Below are positions 34,301 to 43,600 of a stretch of DNA of 51,335 bases, piece by piece. The notes beneath the pieces were generated by a model. The model was not told the origin of the DNA and did not search any database. It was given only the letters and a program-made list of their open reading frames with translations. The DNA comes from Pseudorhodobacter sp. PARRP1 (GTDB lineage: Bacteria; Pseudomonadota; Alphaproteobacteria; Rhodobacterales; Rhodobacteraceae), in assembly GCA_002256245.1 (NCBI GenBank), contig NKIU01000016.1, forward strand, positions 1 through 51,335, written 5' to 3'. The position numbers and the translations under genes are program-made. How positions within the stretch are numbered: position 1 is the stretch's first letter; each line of letters starts with the position of its first letter.

Positions 34301-35572
34301 ATGGCACGTGCGCAAGGAGCGCGGGCGCAGATGGCGCTTGCGTTCGAGACTGTTTACGGCACCCCACCAGGGGCCGGTTTCACCCAAATGCCCTTCATCA
34401 CCTCATCACTTGCAGCCGAACAGCCGCTGCTGGCCTCGGAGCTGCTGGGCTATGGCCGCGATCCCCGCGCGCCCTTGCTGGATGCGATCACCACGGATGG
34501 CGATGTGGAAGTGCCTATCGACGCGGTGGGCTTCGGCTTCTGGCTGAAGGCAGCGTTCGGGGCTCCGACCACGGCTGGCGCGGTGGCCGCAACGGGAGCG
34601 ATCACGTTTTCGGTCCAGCCCGCCGTCAACTCGACGCTGACGATCAACGGGACCCTGTTCACCTTCGTGGCCTCGGGTGCTGTCGGCAACCAGGTCAACA
34701 TCGGTGCCAACCTGGCGGCGACCATGACGGCGCTGGCCGTGGTGCTGAACGCCAGCGTCGTCGCCGGGGTGCTGCTAGCCACCTACACCGGCACGGCGAC
34801 GGCGCTGACCATGGTGTTCGACGTCCTCGGCACCACGGGGAACACCTTCACACTGGCGGCGTCGATCTCGCCCGCGTCCAATGGCACCGTATCGGCAGCG
34901 ACCCTGACCGGCGGGTTGAACGCCCACACGTTCATGTCAGGCAGTTGGACCCTGCCTAGCATGTCCATCGAAGTCGGCATGCCGGAAGTACCGCGCTTCG
35001 CCATGTATTCTGGCTGCGTGCTGGACTCCCTCTCGTGGCAAATGGAGCGATCTGGCATTCTTGGTGCCAAGGCCATGCTGGTCGCACAGGGCGAGACCAT
35101 CGCAGCAGCGACCGCCGCTGGAACACTCGCAGCCATCGCCCTGAAGCGCTTCGGCCACTTCAACGGGGCGATCAAACGGGATGGCGTGGCGCTGGGCAAC
35201 ATCGTCTCCGCCGACCTGACCTATGCCAACAACCTCGACCGGATCGAGACGATCCGCTCGGATGCCAAGATCGACGGGGCGGACCCCACCATCGCTGCCC
35301 TGACCGGCAAGATTGAGGTGCGCTTCGCCGACACCACCCTTCTGACGCAAGCAATCAACGGCACCGCTGCGGCTTTGGAGTTCAGCTATGTGCTGGGCAG
35401 CGGCGAGAGCCTGACGCTCACCGCGCATGCGGTCTATCTGCCTCGCCCGCGTATCGAGATCAAAGGCCCGAAAGGCGTGCAGGCGTCCTTCGATTGGCAA
35501 GCCGCATTGGCCACGAGCCCGGCGCGGATGTGCACCGTAGTGCTGGTCAACAACTTGGCAGGATACCCATGA
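34301..35572 (+). CDS. Tail tube protein (gpV-like)
   Basis: The product is 423 aa from ATG 34301 with GGAG upstream; a TTG at 34286 is also open but less likely. The N- and C-terminal parts carry the tail-tube layout (AQMALAFETVYGTPPGAGFTQMPF, then FNGAIKRDGVALGNIVSADLTY and VYLPRPRIEIKGPKGVQ). The middle (about 85-220) is an inserted Ala/Thr/Val-rich beta domain (FSVQPAVNSTLTINGTLFTF), resembling Ig-like additions on phage tubes. The length exceeds a minimal tube because of it. It overlaps the next gene by ATGA. Confidence 0.85.
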   Translation: MARAQGARAQMALAFETVYGTPPGAGFTQMPFITSSLAAEQPLLASELLGYGRDPRAPLLDAITTDGDVEVPIDAVGFGFWLKAAFGAPTTAGAVAATGAITFSVQPAVNSTLTINGTLFTFVASGAVGNQVNIGANLAATMTALAVVLNASVVAGVLLATYTGTATALTMVFDVLGTTGNTFTLAASISPASNGTVSAATLTGGLNAHTFMSGSWTLPSMSIEVGMPEVPRFAMYSGCVLDSLSWQMERSGILGAKAMLVAQGETIAAATAAGTLAAIALKRFGHFNGAIKRDGVALGNIVSADLTYANNLDRIETIRSDAKIDGADPTIAALTGKIEVRFADTTLLTQAINGTAAALEFSYVLGSGESLTLTAHAVYLPRPRIEIKGPKGVQASFDWQAALATSPARMCTVVLVNNLAGYP

Positions 35573-36006
35573 TCCGGATCAATCTCTCTCCCGAACCTCA
35601 ATGGCTCGACCTTGGCCACGGCGTGCGGCTGCAGCTGCTGCCGCTAACCACCGCGCTGATGGTGGCCACCCGCTCCGACACAGTCGTGCAGGATTTGGCC
35701 GCCGATGCCAGCAACGACACACGCGCGGCGGTGTTCGCCGCAGCCCTTGCTCGGCGTGCAGTGGTCGATTGGGAAGGTGTGGGTGACGAAGATGGCAATG
35801 TGCTGCCAGCGACACCTGAAGGCATCGACGCCCTCCTGTCGCTCTGGCCGATTTTTGAGGCGTTCAACCTGCTGTACGTCAGCCAAGGCATGCTGCTGGA
35901 CGCGGAAAAAAACGGCTCTGCGCCCTCGCCGACTGGCACTTCAGTGGGGGCGACAGCTACTGCCATGCCTGTGAAACGCAGTGCCCGGAGTGCCCCGCGC
36001 GCTTGA
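35569..36006 (+). CDS. Tail assembly chaperone (gpG-like), zero-frame product
   Basis: The product is 145 aa from ATG 35569 (ATGA overlap). Residues 1-115 have coding-like codon use: RINLSPEPQWLDLGHGVRLQL, LIVATRSD-like LMVATRSDTVVQDLA, ALARRAVVDWEGVGDEDGNVLP and LWPIFEAFNLLYVSQGMLLDAEK. Residues after 115 lose third-position bias and end at TGA 36004-36006, so this is probably the short product. At 35907-35913 a slippery heptamer allows a -1 shift into the downstream frame, giving the longer chaperone. It assists tape-measure folding and tail assembly. Confidence 0.8.
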   Translation: MIRINLSPEPQWLDLGHGVRLQLLPLTTALMVATRSDTVVQDLAADASNDTRAAVFAAALARRAVVDWEGVGDEDGNVLPATPEGIDALLSLWPIFEAFNLLYVSQGMLLDAEKNGSAPSPTGTSVGATATAMPVKRSARSAPRA

Positions 36007-36233
36007 ACCAGCCGCTCAGCCTCGACGGCTGGCAAGTCTGGGATCTGGTCGGCCGTCTGGGTGGCCAGGTGCGCGTGGCGGGAAAAGCGGTTCTGGGCTG
36101 GGACATGGGTGCAGCCATGGCGCTGGCCCAAGCCCTCGGGCTGAACCCGATGGTGGTGGCGGAACTGCTTCCGAAGCTGGAGGCGGTCATGGTCCGCCGC
36201 ATCAATGAAAAGATCGGAGAGACTGATGGCTGA
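35569..36233 (+). CDS. Tail assembly chaperone fusion (gpGT-like) via -1 frameshift
   Basis: The predicted product is 221 aa: residues 1-115 of the zero-frame protein, then the -1 frame from 35913 to TGA at 36233. The extension begins RLCALADWHFSGGDSYCHACE and continues TQCPECPARL (four Cys that could bind zinc), then SLDGWQVWDLVGRLGGQVRV and LGLNPMVVAELLPKLEAVMVRRINEK. The 36003-36233 segment could otherwise be read as a separate gene from TTG 36003, but the Cys-rich part upstream would then be lost although it is clearly coding-biased. The fusion should bind the tape measure. Its stop overlaps the tape-measure start region. Confidence 0.72.
35907..35913 (+). other. Programmed -1 frameshift site
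   Basis: The zero-frame codons GAA AAA AAC contain the heptamer A AAA AAC, a canonical slippery sequence. After a -1 slip the next codons read CGG CTC TGC and stay open to 36233 with very high third-position G+C. In the zero frame the bias collapses exactly after this point. Lambda gene G/T uses the same strategy. Confidence 0.75.
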
Positions 36234-38649
36234 AAAGCGCGTTTCAGTCCGCCTCGCGGCGGTCGGCGGCAAACAAGTGCGGGCGGAACTGGAAGGTGTC
36301 GGTGACGCCGGGGTCAAGGGTTTCGGCCGCATGTCAAAAGAAGCCGAAATTGCCAATGCCAGGCTTGCCGCGTTTTCAACTCGGGTGAAGATCGCGGCGG
36401 CGGTGGCCGTGGCAGCAGCTGCGGCGGCTGGGATCGCGATGATCCGCTCGGGGCTGGAGACCATCGACGCACAGGCCAATCTGGCGCAATCGCTGGGCAC
36501 CACCACCCGCAGCATCCAGGTGCTGACGTTTGCAGGCGACCTGGCTGGGGTCTCGATGGAGGAAATCGCCGCCGCCACCAAGAAACTGACGCTGAAACTG
36601 TCTGATGCGGCGGGTGGCACCGGCACAGCGGTCGAAGCGCTGCAGCGGTTGCACCTGACGGCCACCGATCTGCAAGCCCTGCCCCTCGACGAGCGCATCG
36701 TGGCCATTCAGGATGCGCTGGCGAAATTTGTGCCACCTGCTGAGAGGGCTGCTGTGGCCTCGGCGCTCTTGGGTGACAAGGCCGCGCTGGCCTTCAGCCG
36801 GATCGACAGCGCAACGCTGCGCCAGGCATCGCAGGACATCACTGACTTCGGCGTAGCGGTGTCGGATCAGGATGCCGATCAGATCAGGACGGCCGGTGAT
36901 GCCATTGATCGGCTCGGTCTGGTCTGGCTCGGTCTGACCAACCAGCTGACCGTCGCGGTCGCCCCTGCGCTGGAAACGGTGGCGAATGCGCTGGCCGATG
37001 CCACACGGGCGGGCGGCATCTTCCAGATCAGCATCGCTTTTCTCGGGGACCATATCGGCGAGATTGCCAGCATCGCCGGGGCCTTTGCCACCTTCTTCGC
37101 AGGGCGATTTGTCATCGCGCTGGGTGCTGCAGCGCTGGGCGTCAGCGGGTTTTCCCTGTCCCTCACCGTTTTGAAAGGGGCCCTGATCCGCACCGGCATC
37201 GGCGCGCTGATCGTCGGCGCAGGGGAACTGGCCTATCAGTTCTCCAAGCTGGTCGAGGGCGCTGGCGGCTTTGGCGCAGCCCTTGGCCTCCTGTCTGATC
37301 TCGCCAGCGAGGTCTGGGATCGGATCGGACTGGGCGTGGATGCGGTGGTCGCCAGCTTGCAAGCCAGCTGGTCTGGCATCACCGCAACCATCGCCGATGC
37401 GATGCAGGGCGCGCTGGTGGCGGTGGTGGGCTTTGGCAATTCCGCGACCGGCGTGTTCCAGGGAGCCTACGATGCGATGAAGGCAATCTGGGGAGCATTG
37501 CCATCCGCCATCGGCGACTTCGCCTTCCAGGCAGCGAACGGGTTGATCAGCGGCGTCGAGGCGATGCTGAACGGCGTGGTCACCCGGATCAACACCTTCA
37601 TCTCCGGCCTGAATGCGGCGCTCGACATGCTGCCCGACTGGGCCACCGGCGAGGGTGGCATCCAGATCGGCACCCTCGATCCGGTAACGCTCGGCCGGGT
37701 TGGCAATCCGTTTGAAGGGGCTGCGACCGCAGCCGGGGCCGCCGCAGCGGATGCGTTTCAGGCGGCGATGGGCAAGACCTACCTCGAAACGCCCGACCTC
37801 GGCCTTGGCACGATAGCGAGCGACGCCAAGGCGAATGCGGCCGCCTACTCGGAGGCCGCTGGCATGCTGGCCGACGCCGCCACAAGGCCTCTGTCCAGCT
37901 GGCAGGCACTGCAGGATGCAATGACCAAGGCCGGGACTGATGGCGCTGCAGCACTTGATGGCGCAACAACTGCAGCCGATGGCACGACCGATGCGCTTAA
38001 CGCTGCGGGGACTGCCGCCGGTGGTGCCGGGGCGGCGGGCAAAGCGGCCGCCGAGGCTGCGGCAACCGGCTGGTCGGCGGTCACTGCAGCTTTGGCAGAC
38101 TATGCGTCCAAGGCCCGCGATATCGGCACCGATGTTGGCCAGACGCTGGTCGGGGCCTTCCAGTCCGCCGAAGACGCCGTGGCCAATTTCGTCAAAACCG
38201 GCAAGCTCAGCTTTGGCGACCTCGTCACCTCGATCCTGGCCGATCTGGCGAAGCTGGCCGCGCGCAAGTTCATCCTCGGGCCGATTGCCAGCGCTCTGGA
38301 TAGCGTGCTGGGACAGTTCGGTAGTGGCGGGCTATTTGGCGCGGCGGTGCATCATGCTGGTGGCATTGTGGGCAGCATCGCCCCGATGCGCACGGTGCCT
38401 GTCATGGCTTTCGCCGGGGCACCCCGGATGCATTCGGGCGGCTTTGCCGGGCTGCGTCCCGACGAAGTGCCCGCCATCCTGCAAAAGGGCGAGCGCGTGC
38501 TCTCGCGCCGGGAAACCGCAGGCTACGGCGCGGGCGGCCCCGTTACTGTGAACATCCAGACCCGTGATGCCGAAAGCTTCCGCCAGTCTCGCACGCAAGT
38601 GGCATCGGATATCGCCCGCGCCGTGTCGCTGGGTCGGAGGGGAATGTAG
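36226..38649 (+). CDS. Tail tape measure protein
   Basis: The product is 807 aa from ATG 36226 with GGAGA upstream. The N-terminus (KRVSVRLAAVGGKQVRAELEGVG) and the following helical segments with IQVLTFAGDLAGVSMEEIAAATKKL fit lambdoid tape measures. Long hydrophobic Gly/Ala-rich helices lie around 60-80 and 270-340. The C-terminal SFGDLVTSILADLAKLAARKFIL and GGIVGSIAPMRTVPVMAFAG region is the conserved lambda-H-like end. Length is set to tail length. It follows the chaperone fusion directly, as expected. Confidence 0.92.
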   Translation: MAEKRVSVRLAAVGGKQVRAELEGVGDAGVKGFGRMSKEAEIANARLAAFSTRVKIAAAVAVAAAAAAGIAMIRSGLETIDAQANLAQSLGTTTRSIQVLTFAGDLAGVSMEEIAAATKKLTLKLSDAAGGTGTAVEALQRLHLTATDLQALPLDERIVAIQDALAKFVPPAERAAVASALLGDKAALAFSRIDSATLRQASQDITDFGVAVSDQDADQIRTAGDAIDRLGLVWLGLTNQLTVAVAPALETVANALADATRAGGIFQISIAFLGDHIGEIASIAGAFATFFAGRFVIALGAAALGVSGFSLSLTVLKGALIRTGIGALIVGAGELAYQFSKLVEGAGGFGAALGLLSDLASEVWDRIGLGVDAVVASLQASWSGITATIADAMQGALVAVVGFGNSATGVFQGAYDAMKAIWGALPSAIGDFAFQAANGLISGVEAMLNGVVTRINTFISGLNAALDMLPDWATGEGGIQIGTLDPVTLGRVGNPFEGAATAAGAAAADAFQAAMGKTYLETPDLGLGTIASDAKANAAAYSEAAGMLADAATRPLSSWQALQDAMTKAGTDGAAALDGATTAADGTTDALNAAGTAAGGAGAAGKAAAEAAATGWSAVTAALADYASKARDIGTDVGQTLVGAFQSAEDAVANFVKTGKLSFGDLVTSILADLAKLAARKFILGPIASALDSVLGQFGSGGLFGAAVHHAGGIVGSIAPMRTVPVMAFAGAPRMHSGGFAGLRPDEVPAILQKGERVLSRRETAGYGAGGPVTVNIQTRDAESFRQSRTQVASDIARAVSLGRRGM

Positions 38650-39275
38650 TGGCGTTTCATGAGGTGCGCTTCCCCGACAACATCAGCCGGGGTGCGCGGG
38701 GCGGGCCGGAGCGGCGCACGCAAGTGGTGGAACTGGCAAGCGGCGACGAAGAGCGCAACGCCAGCTGGCTCAACTCGCGCCGCCGCTATGACGTGGCCTA
38801 TGGTATCAGACGCGCCGATGATCTCGCCGCCGTGGTGGCCTTTTTTGAGGCGCGCAATGGGCGGCTCTTTGGCTTCCGCTTCAAGGATTGGGCGGATTAC
38901 AAGTCCAGCCTGCCGTCGCAGGCAATCACCCCGACAGACCAGCAGATCGGCACCGGAACCGGGAGCCTGAAGACCTTCCAGCTGGCCAAACGTTACACCT
39001 CCGGGGCGCAGACTTGGGTCAGAAACGTCGCCAAGCCGGTCACTGGCACAGTTCGCGTGGCGCTGGGCACCGTCGAGCAGATGTCGGGCTGGACGCTGGA
39101 TGCCACAACCGGCGTCGTCACCTTCATCACCGCCCCTGGCAGCGGCGTCATCATCCGGGCCGGGTTTGAATTCGATGTGCCGGTCCGGTTCGACAGCGAC
39201 AGCCTCGACGTCACGCTGGATGTCGAGCGGCTCGGGTCAATCACCTCCATCCCTCTCGTGGAAATCCGCAAATGA
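38649..39275 (+). CDS. DUF2460 (TIGR02217) distal tail protein, GTA-like
   Basis: The product is 208 aa from GTG 38649, which overlaps the tape-measure TAG by one base. The family pattern is clear: FHEVRFPDNISRGARGGPERR, RRRYDVAYGIRRADDLAAVVAFFEARNGRLFGFRFKDW, KTFQLAKRY and VEIRK at the end. In the Rhodobacter capsulatus gene-transfer agent the homologous gene (g12-type) encodes the distal tail component joining tube and baseplate hub. It begins the GTA-like block of four genes in the same order as in GTA. Confidence 0.93.
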   Translation: MAFHEVRFPDNISRGARGGPERRTQVVELASGDEERNASWLNSRRRYDVAYGIRRADDLAAVVAFFEARNGRLFGFRFKDWADYKSSLPSQAITPTDQQIGTGTGSLKTFQLAKRYTSGAQTWVRNVAKPVTGTVRVALGTVEQMSGWTLDATTGVVTFITAPGSGVIIRAGFEFDVPVRFDSDSLDVTLDVERLGSITSIPLVEIRK

Positions 39276-40156
39276 AAGCCCTGTCCTCCGCGCTTCAAGC
39301 CCATCTCGACGAGGGCACCACCACCCTGTCTTGGTGCTGGCGGATCACCCGGGCAGACGGGGTGACACTGGGCTTCACCGATCATGACCAGATCCTGACC
39401 TTCGATGGCTCCGATTTTGAACCGGAAAGCGGGTTTGCGGCTTCAGAAGTCAGGTCTGGTTCTGACCTTTCGGTCGATGCGCAGGATGCCGAGGGCGTGC
39501 TGACCTCCGACCGGATCACGGAGACCGACATCGTGGATGGGCGGTGGGATGCGGCACAGGTCGAGCTTTGGCGGGTGAACTGGGCCGATACCAGCCAGCG
39601 GGTGCTGATGCGGCTTGGTGCCGTGGGTCAAATCCGGCGCGGGCGCATGGCTTTTGTTGCCGAGGTCCGCAGCCTGGCGCATGTGTTGGGCCAGACGGTC
39701 GGCCGCGCCTATCAGGCCAGTTGCGACGCGACGCTGGGCGATGCGCGCTGTGGCGTCGATCTGGAAGCCCCGGCGTTTAAAGCCAGCGGTGCCGTGCAGG
39801 CGCTGGTCCGGGATCGGGGGTTTGTGGCCTCTGGTCTCGGGGCCTTTGCGACCGGCTGGTTTGCGGCGGGCACGGTGCAATGGACCAGCGGCTCAAATGC
39901 CGGGCGCCGCACTGAAGTGATGATGCATGAGGTTGTCGACACTGAAGTGGCGATCACCCTGATGGAAGTGCCAGTCCGGGCGCTGGCCACCGGCGACGCG
40001 TTTGTCATCCGCGCTGGCTGCGACAAGCGGTTGGAGACGTGCCGCGACCGCTTTGCCAATGCGCTGAACTTTCGCGGGTTTCCGAACATTCCGGGTCAGG
40101 ATGCGGTGCTGCGCTATGCGTCTTCCGGGGATGCCAACCAAGGGGTGGTGCTGTGA
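39272..40156 (+). CDS. DUF2163 (TIGR02218) tail hub protein, GTA-like
   Basis: The product is 294 aa, overlapping both neighbours by four bases. The family signatures are WCWRITRADGVTLGFTDHD, GFAASEVRSGSDLSVDAQD, ITETDIVDGRWDAAQVELWRVNW, and the Cys-containing CDATLGDARCGVDL and CDKRLETCRDRFANALNFRGFPNIPG. The four Cys in the two latter segments match the iron-sulfur-like hub proteins of this family in GTA particles. It is in canonical order before the NlpC/P60 gene. Confidence 0.93.
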   Translation: MKALSSALQAHLDEGTTTLSWCWRITRADGVTLGFTDHDQILTFDGSDFEPESGFAASEVRSGSDLSVDAQDAEGVLTSDRITETDIVDGRWDAAQVELWRVNWADTSQRVLMRLGAVGQIRRGRMAFVAEVRSLAHVLGQTVGRAYQASCDATLGDARCGVDLEAPAFKASGAVQALVRDRGFVASGLGAFATGWFAAGTVQWTSGSNAGRRTEVMMHEVVDTEVAITLMEVPVRALATGDAFVIRAGCDKRLETCRDRFANALNFRGFPNIPGQDAVLRYASSGDANQGVVL

Positions 40157-40608
40157 GGGTCGCGGGCCCAGAGGCTGTCATTGCCGCAGCACGTCTTTGG
40201 CTTGGCACGCCCTACCACGACCAGGCCAGCTTGCGCGGGGTTGGCTGCGATTGCCTTGGCCTCGCGCGTGGCGTCTGGCGCGATCTGGTCGGGGCCGAGC
40301 CGCAGGCGATCCCGCCTTACAGCCGGGATTGGGGCGAGACGGGCGTGCGTGAGGTTCTTGCTGAAGGCGCCCGGGCCATGATGATCGAGATTCCCGTGGC
40401 ACAGATCGGCCCCGGCACGCTGGTCCTCTTCCGCATGGCCCCGCGCGCCATCGCCAAGCATGTCGGCATCCTGACGGCCCCGGACCGCTTCATCCATGCC
40501 TACGACCGGCTGGGCGTGATCGAAGAGGCGCTGACCACAAACTGGACGCGGCGCATCGCCTTTGTCTTCCACTTTCCCGGCCCCAACCTTTCAGCAGAAA
40601 AGACCTGA
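40153..40608 (+). CDS. NlpC/P60 peptidase, tail-associated, GTA-like
   Basis: The product is 151 aa from GTG 40153 (GTGA overlap). The catalytic Cys is in GVGCDCLGLARGVWRD and the His in AKHVGILTAPDRFIHA, followed by EEALTTNWTRRIAFVFHFP. The N-terminal WLGTPYHDQASLRG is a family hallmark. As a structural cell-wall peptidase on the tail tip it should cleave peptidoglycan cross-links during DNA entry. Confidence 0.93.
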   Translation: MRVAGPEAVIAAARLWLGTPYHDQASLRGVGCDCLGLARGVWRDLVGAEPQAIPPYSRDWGETGVREVLAEGARAMMIEIPVAQIGPGTLVLFRMAPRAIAKHVGILTAPDRFIHAYDRLGVIEEALTTNWTRRIAFVFHFPGPNLSAEKT

Positions 40609-40611
40609 CCC

Positions 40612-43600
40612 ATGGCCTCTCTTGTTCTGGGGGCAGTCGGCTCGGCCATCGGGGCCGGGTTTGGCGGCACAATCCTCGGCCTTTCCGGTGCGGCGATCGG
40701 CGGCATGATCGGCTCATCCATCGGATCGGTGATCGATTCCGCGCTGGTGGCATCACTGTCGCCCGGCCAGCGCATCGAGGGTGCGCGGCTCGACAGTCTG
40801 CGCATCACATCGGCAACCGAAGGCACGGTGATCTCGCGCCTCTTTGGCCGGATGCGGCTTGGCGGCAATATCATCTGGGCCACGGATTTCACCGAAGAGG
40901 TCAACACCACCAGTTCAGGCGGCAAGGGTGGCGGGCCGAAGGTCACCACCACCGAATACCTCTATTCCGCCTCCTTCGCGGTCGGGCTCACCGAGGGACC
41001 CATCACCGGCATCGGGCGCATCTGGGCGGATGGCAAACCGATGGACATGACCGGCGTGACCTGGCGCTGGTATCCCGGATCGGAAACTCAAGGGACCGAT
41101 CCCTTCATTGCCGCCAAGATGGGCGCAACCAGGACCCCAGCCTATCGCGGCCTGGCCTATGTGGTCTTCGAGACCCTCGCCCTGACCGCCTTTGGCAACC
41201 GGATCCCGCAACTGTCCTTCGAGATCTTCGCGCCCCTGGCCGATGCTGACACCGCCGAGGGTCTTGTGCGCGCGGTCACCATGATCCCGGCCTCAGGCGA
41301 GTTCGCCTATGCCACCTCGGTGGTCACGAAGACCGATGCCGGATCGAGTTCCGCCGAAAACGTCAACGCAGTCACGGACACACCGGATCTGGACGTTTCC
41401 CTCGACCGGCTGGAGGCCCTGGCCCCGGCAGTGGCCAGCGTCAGCTTGGTGGTGGCCTGGTTCGGCAATGATCTGCGTGTTGGCAATTGCACCATGCGCC
41501 CCAAAGTCGAGGTCGCTGCCAAGACCACAGTGCCTGTCTGGTCGGTCAATGGTGTGACCCGGGCCGCAGCGCCGGTGATAAGTCAGGTCGACGGCAAGCC
41601 AGTCTATGGCGGAACACCGGCCGATTTCTCGGTGGTGGAAGCCATTCAAGCGATCAAGGCGCGCGGGATGCGGGTCACGTTTTATCCGTTCCTGATGATG
41701 GACGTCCCACCCGGCAACACCCTGCCGAACCCTTGGTCGGACAATGCAGCCGGTGTCGGTCAGGCCGCCCTGCCGTGGCGCGGCCGGATCACCTGCTCTC
41801 CGGCGGCGGGCTTTGTTGGAACCGTCGACAAGACAGGCACAGCCGCCACACAGGTGTCAGCATTTTTCGGCGCCGCCAACTCGGCCAACTTCGCGGTGTC
41901 GGGCACCGCAGTGACTTGGACCGGCGGAACGGACTGGGGCTTTCGCCGGATGATCCTGCATTATGCACATCTCTGTGCCGCAGCAGGTGGCGTCGATGCT
42001 TTCCTGATCGGGTCCGAGATGGTCGGCCTTACGACGATCCGCAGCGGGGCATCCACCTATCCGGCGGTGACGGCCCTGAAGGCGCTGGCGGCAGATGTGC
42101 GCGCCATTCTTGGGGCGGGGACCAAGATCGGATATGCTGGCGACTGGTCCGAATATTTCGGTCACCACCCGGGCGATGGCACCGGCGATGTCTATTTCCA
42201 CCTCGACCCGCTCTGGTCGGACAGCAACATCGATTTCATCGGCATCGACAACTACATGCCGGTCTCCGATTGGCGTGACGGGTTTGACCACCTCGACGCC
42301 GCGCTGGCGCCCGCAATCTACGACCGCGTCTATCTGCAATCCAACATCGCAGGCGGCGAGGGATTCGACTGGTTTTACGCCAGCTCCTCCGACCGCGATG
42401 GCCAAGTCCGGACACCAATCACCGATGGCGCCTATGGCAAGCCATGGGTTTTCCGCTTCAAGGATCTGCGCGCCTGGTGGTCAAATGCCCACTACAATCG
42501 CCCCGGTGGGGTGGAAAGCGGCGGCCAGACCGCTTGGGTGCCGCAATCCAAACCCTTCTGGTTCACCGAACTGGGCTGTCCCGCCGTGGACCGCGGCACC
42601 AACCAGCCCAACGTCTTCTTCGACCCGAAGTCGTCCGAGAGTGAGGTGCCCTACCATTCGCGCGGCTGGCGCGATGACGCGATCCAGCGCGCCTATCTGG
42701 AGGCGACCTTCGGCTTCTGGGGCGATGTCGCACAGAATCCGATCTCCAGCCTTTACGGCGCATCCATGGTCAGCGTGGCCAATTGCGCCGTATGGACCTG
42801 GGATGCCCGGCCCTATCCGTTCTTCCCTCAAGCCAGTGATATCTGGTCGGACGGGCCGAACTGGCGGCTTGGCCATTGGCTGACTGGGCGGCTGGGGGCG
42901 GTATCTCTGGCAGCACTTGTCCGCCACCTCTGCCTGCGCGCTGGGCTGGTGGAGGACCGGATCGATGTTGCGGGCCTTTGGTGTGCGGTCGAAGGCTATG
43001 TCATCACCGCGCTCGAAAGCCCGCGCGCCTCGATCAGCATGCTGGCCCAGCACTTCGGCTTCGACGCTGTCGAAAGAGAAGGTCGCATCCGGTTCATCAT
43101 GCGCGGCAACGGTGTCGTGGCGACAATTTCCCCTGACACCATGGTGGCCGCGTCTGGGCCGGGCGAGGTAATGGAACTGACGAGGGGTCAGGAGACCGAG
43201 CTTCCGCAAGCCCTGAAGTGGCAACTGGCCCGGGCGGATGCCGATTATGATGCCGTCCTCGTCGAGGCGCAGCGCATCACCGTTTCTGCCACCCGCGTGG
43301 CCTCGGAATCCTTCGCTGTGGCGGTGCCACCCGAGGAGGCCGAGCGCCGTTGCCGCCGCGCGCTGATGGAGACATGGGCCGGACGTGAAAGTGCAGTGTT
43401 CAAACTGCCGCCTTCGCGGCTGGCGCTGGATCCCTGCGATGTGGTCCAGCTTGACCACGATGGCCGCTTGACCCAGTTTCGCCTGATCTCCGTCGGCGAC
43501 AATGGCATTCGCAGCATCGAAGCGCGGCGCCAGGATCGCGCGGTCTATGACCTGCCGCCCGGAACCGCCCGCGCCGCCAGCCTGTCGCGTCCGGTCAGCT

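Noticed and set aside
36003-36233. Independent gene from TTG 36003
   Set aside because: Coding bias in this frame begins about 90 bases earlier, right after the slippery site, so the segment is better explained as the frameshift extension.
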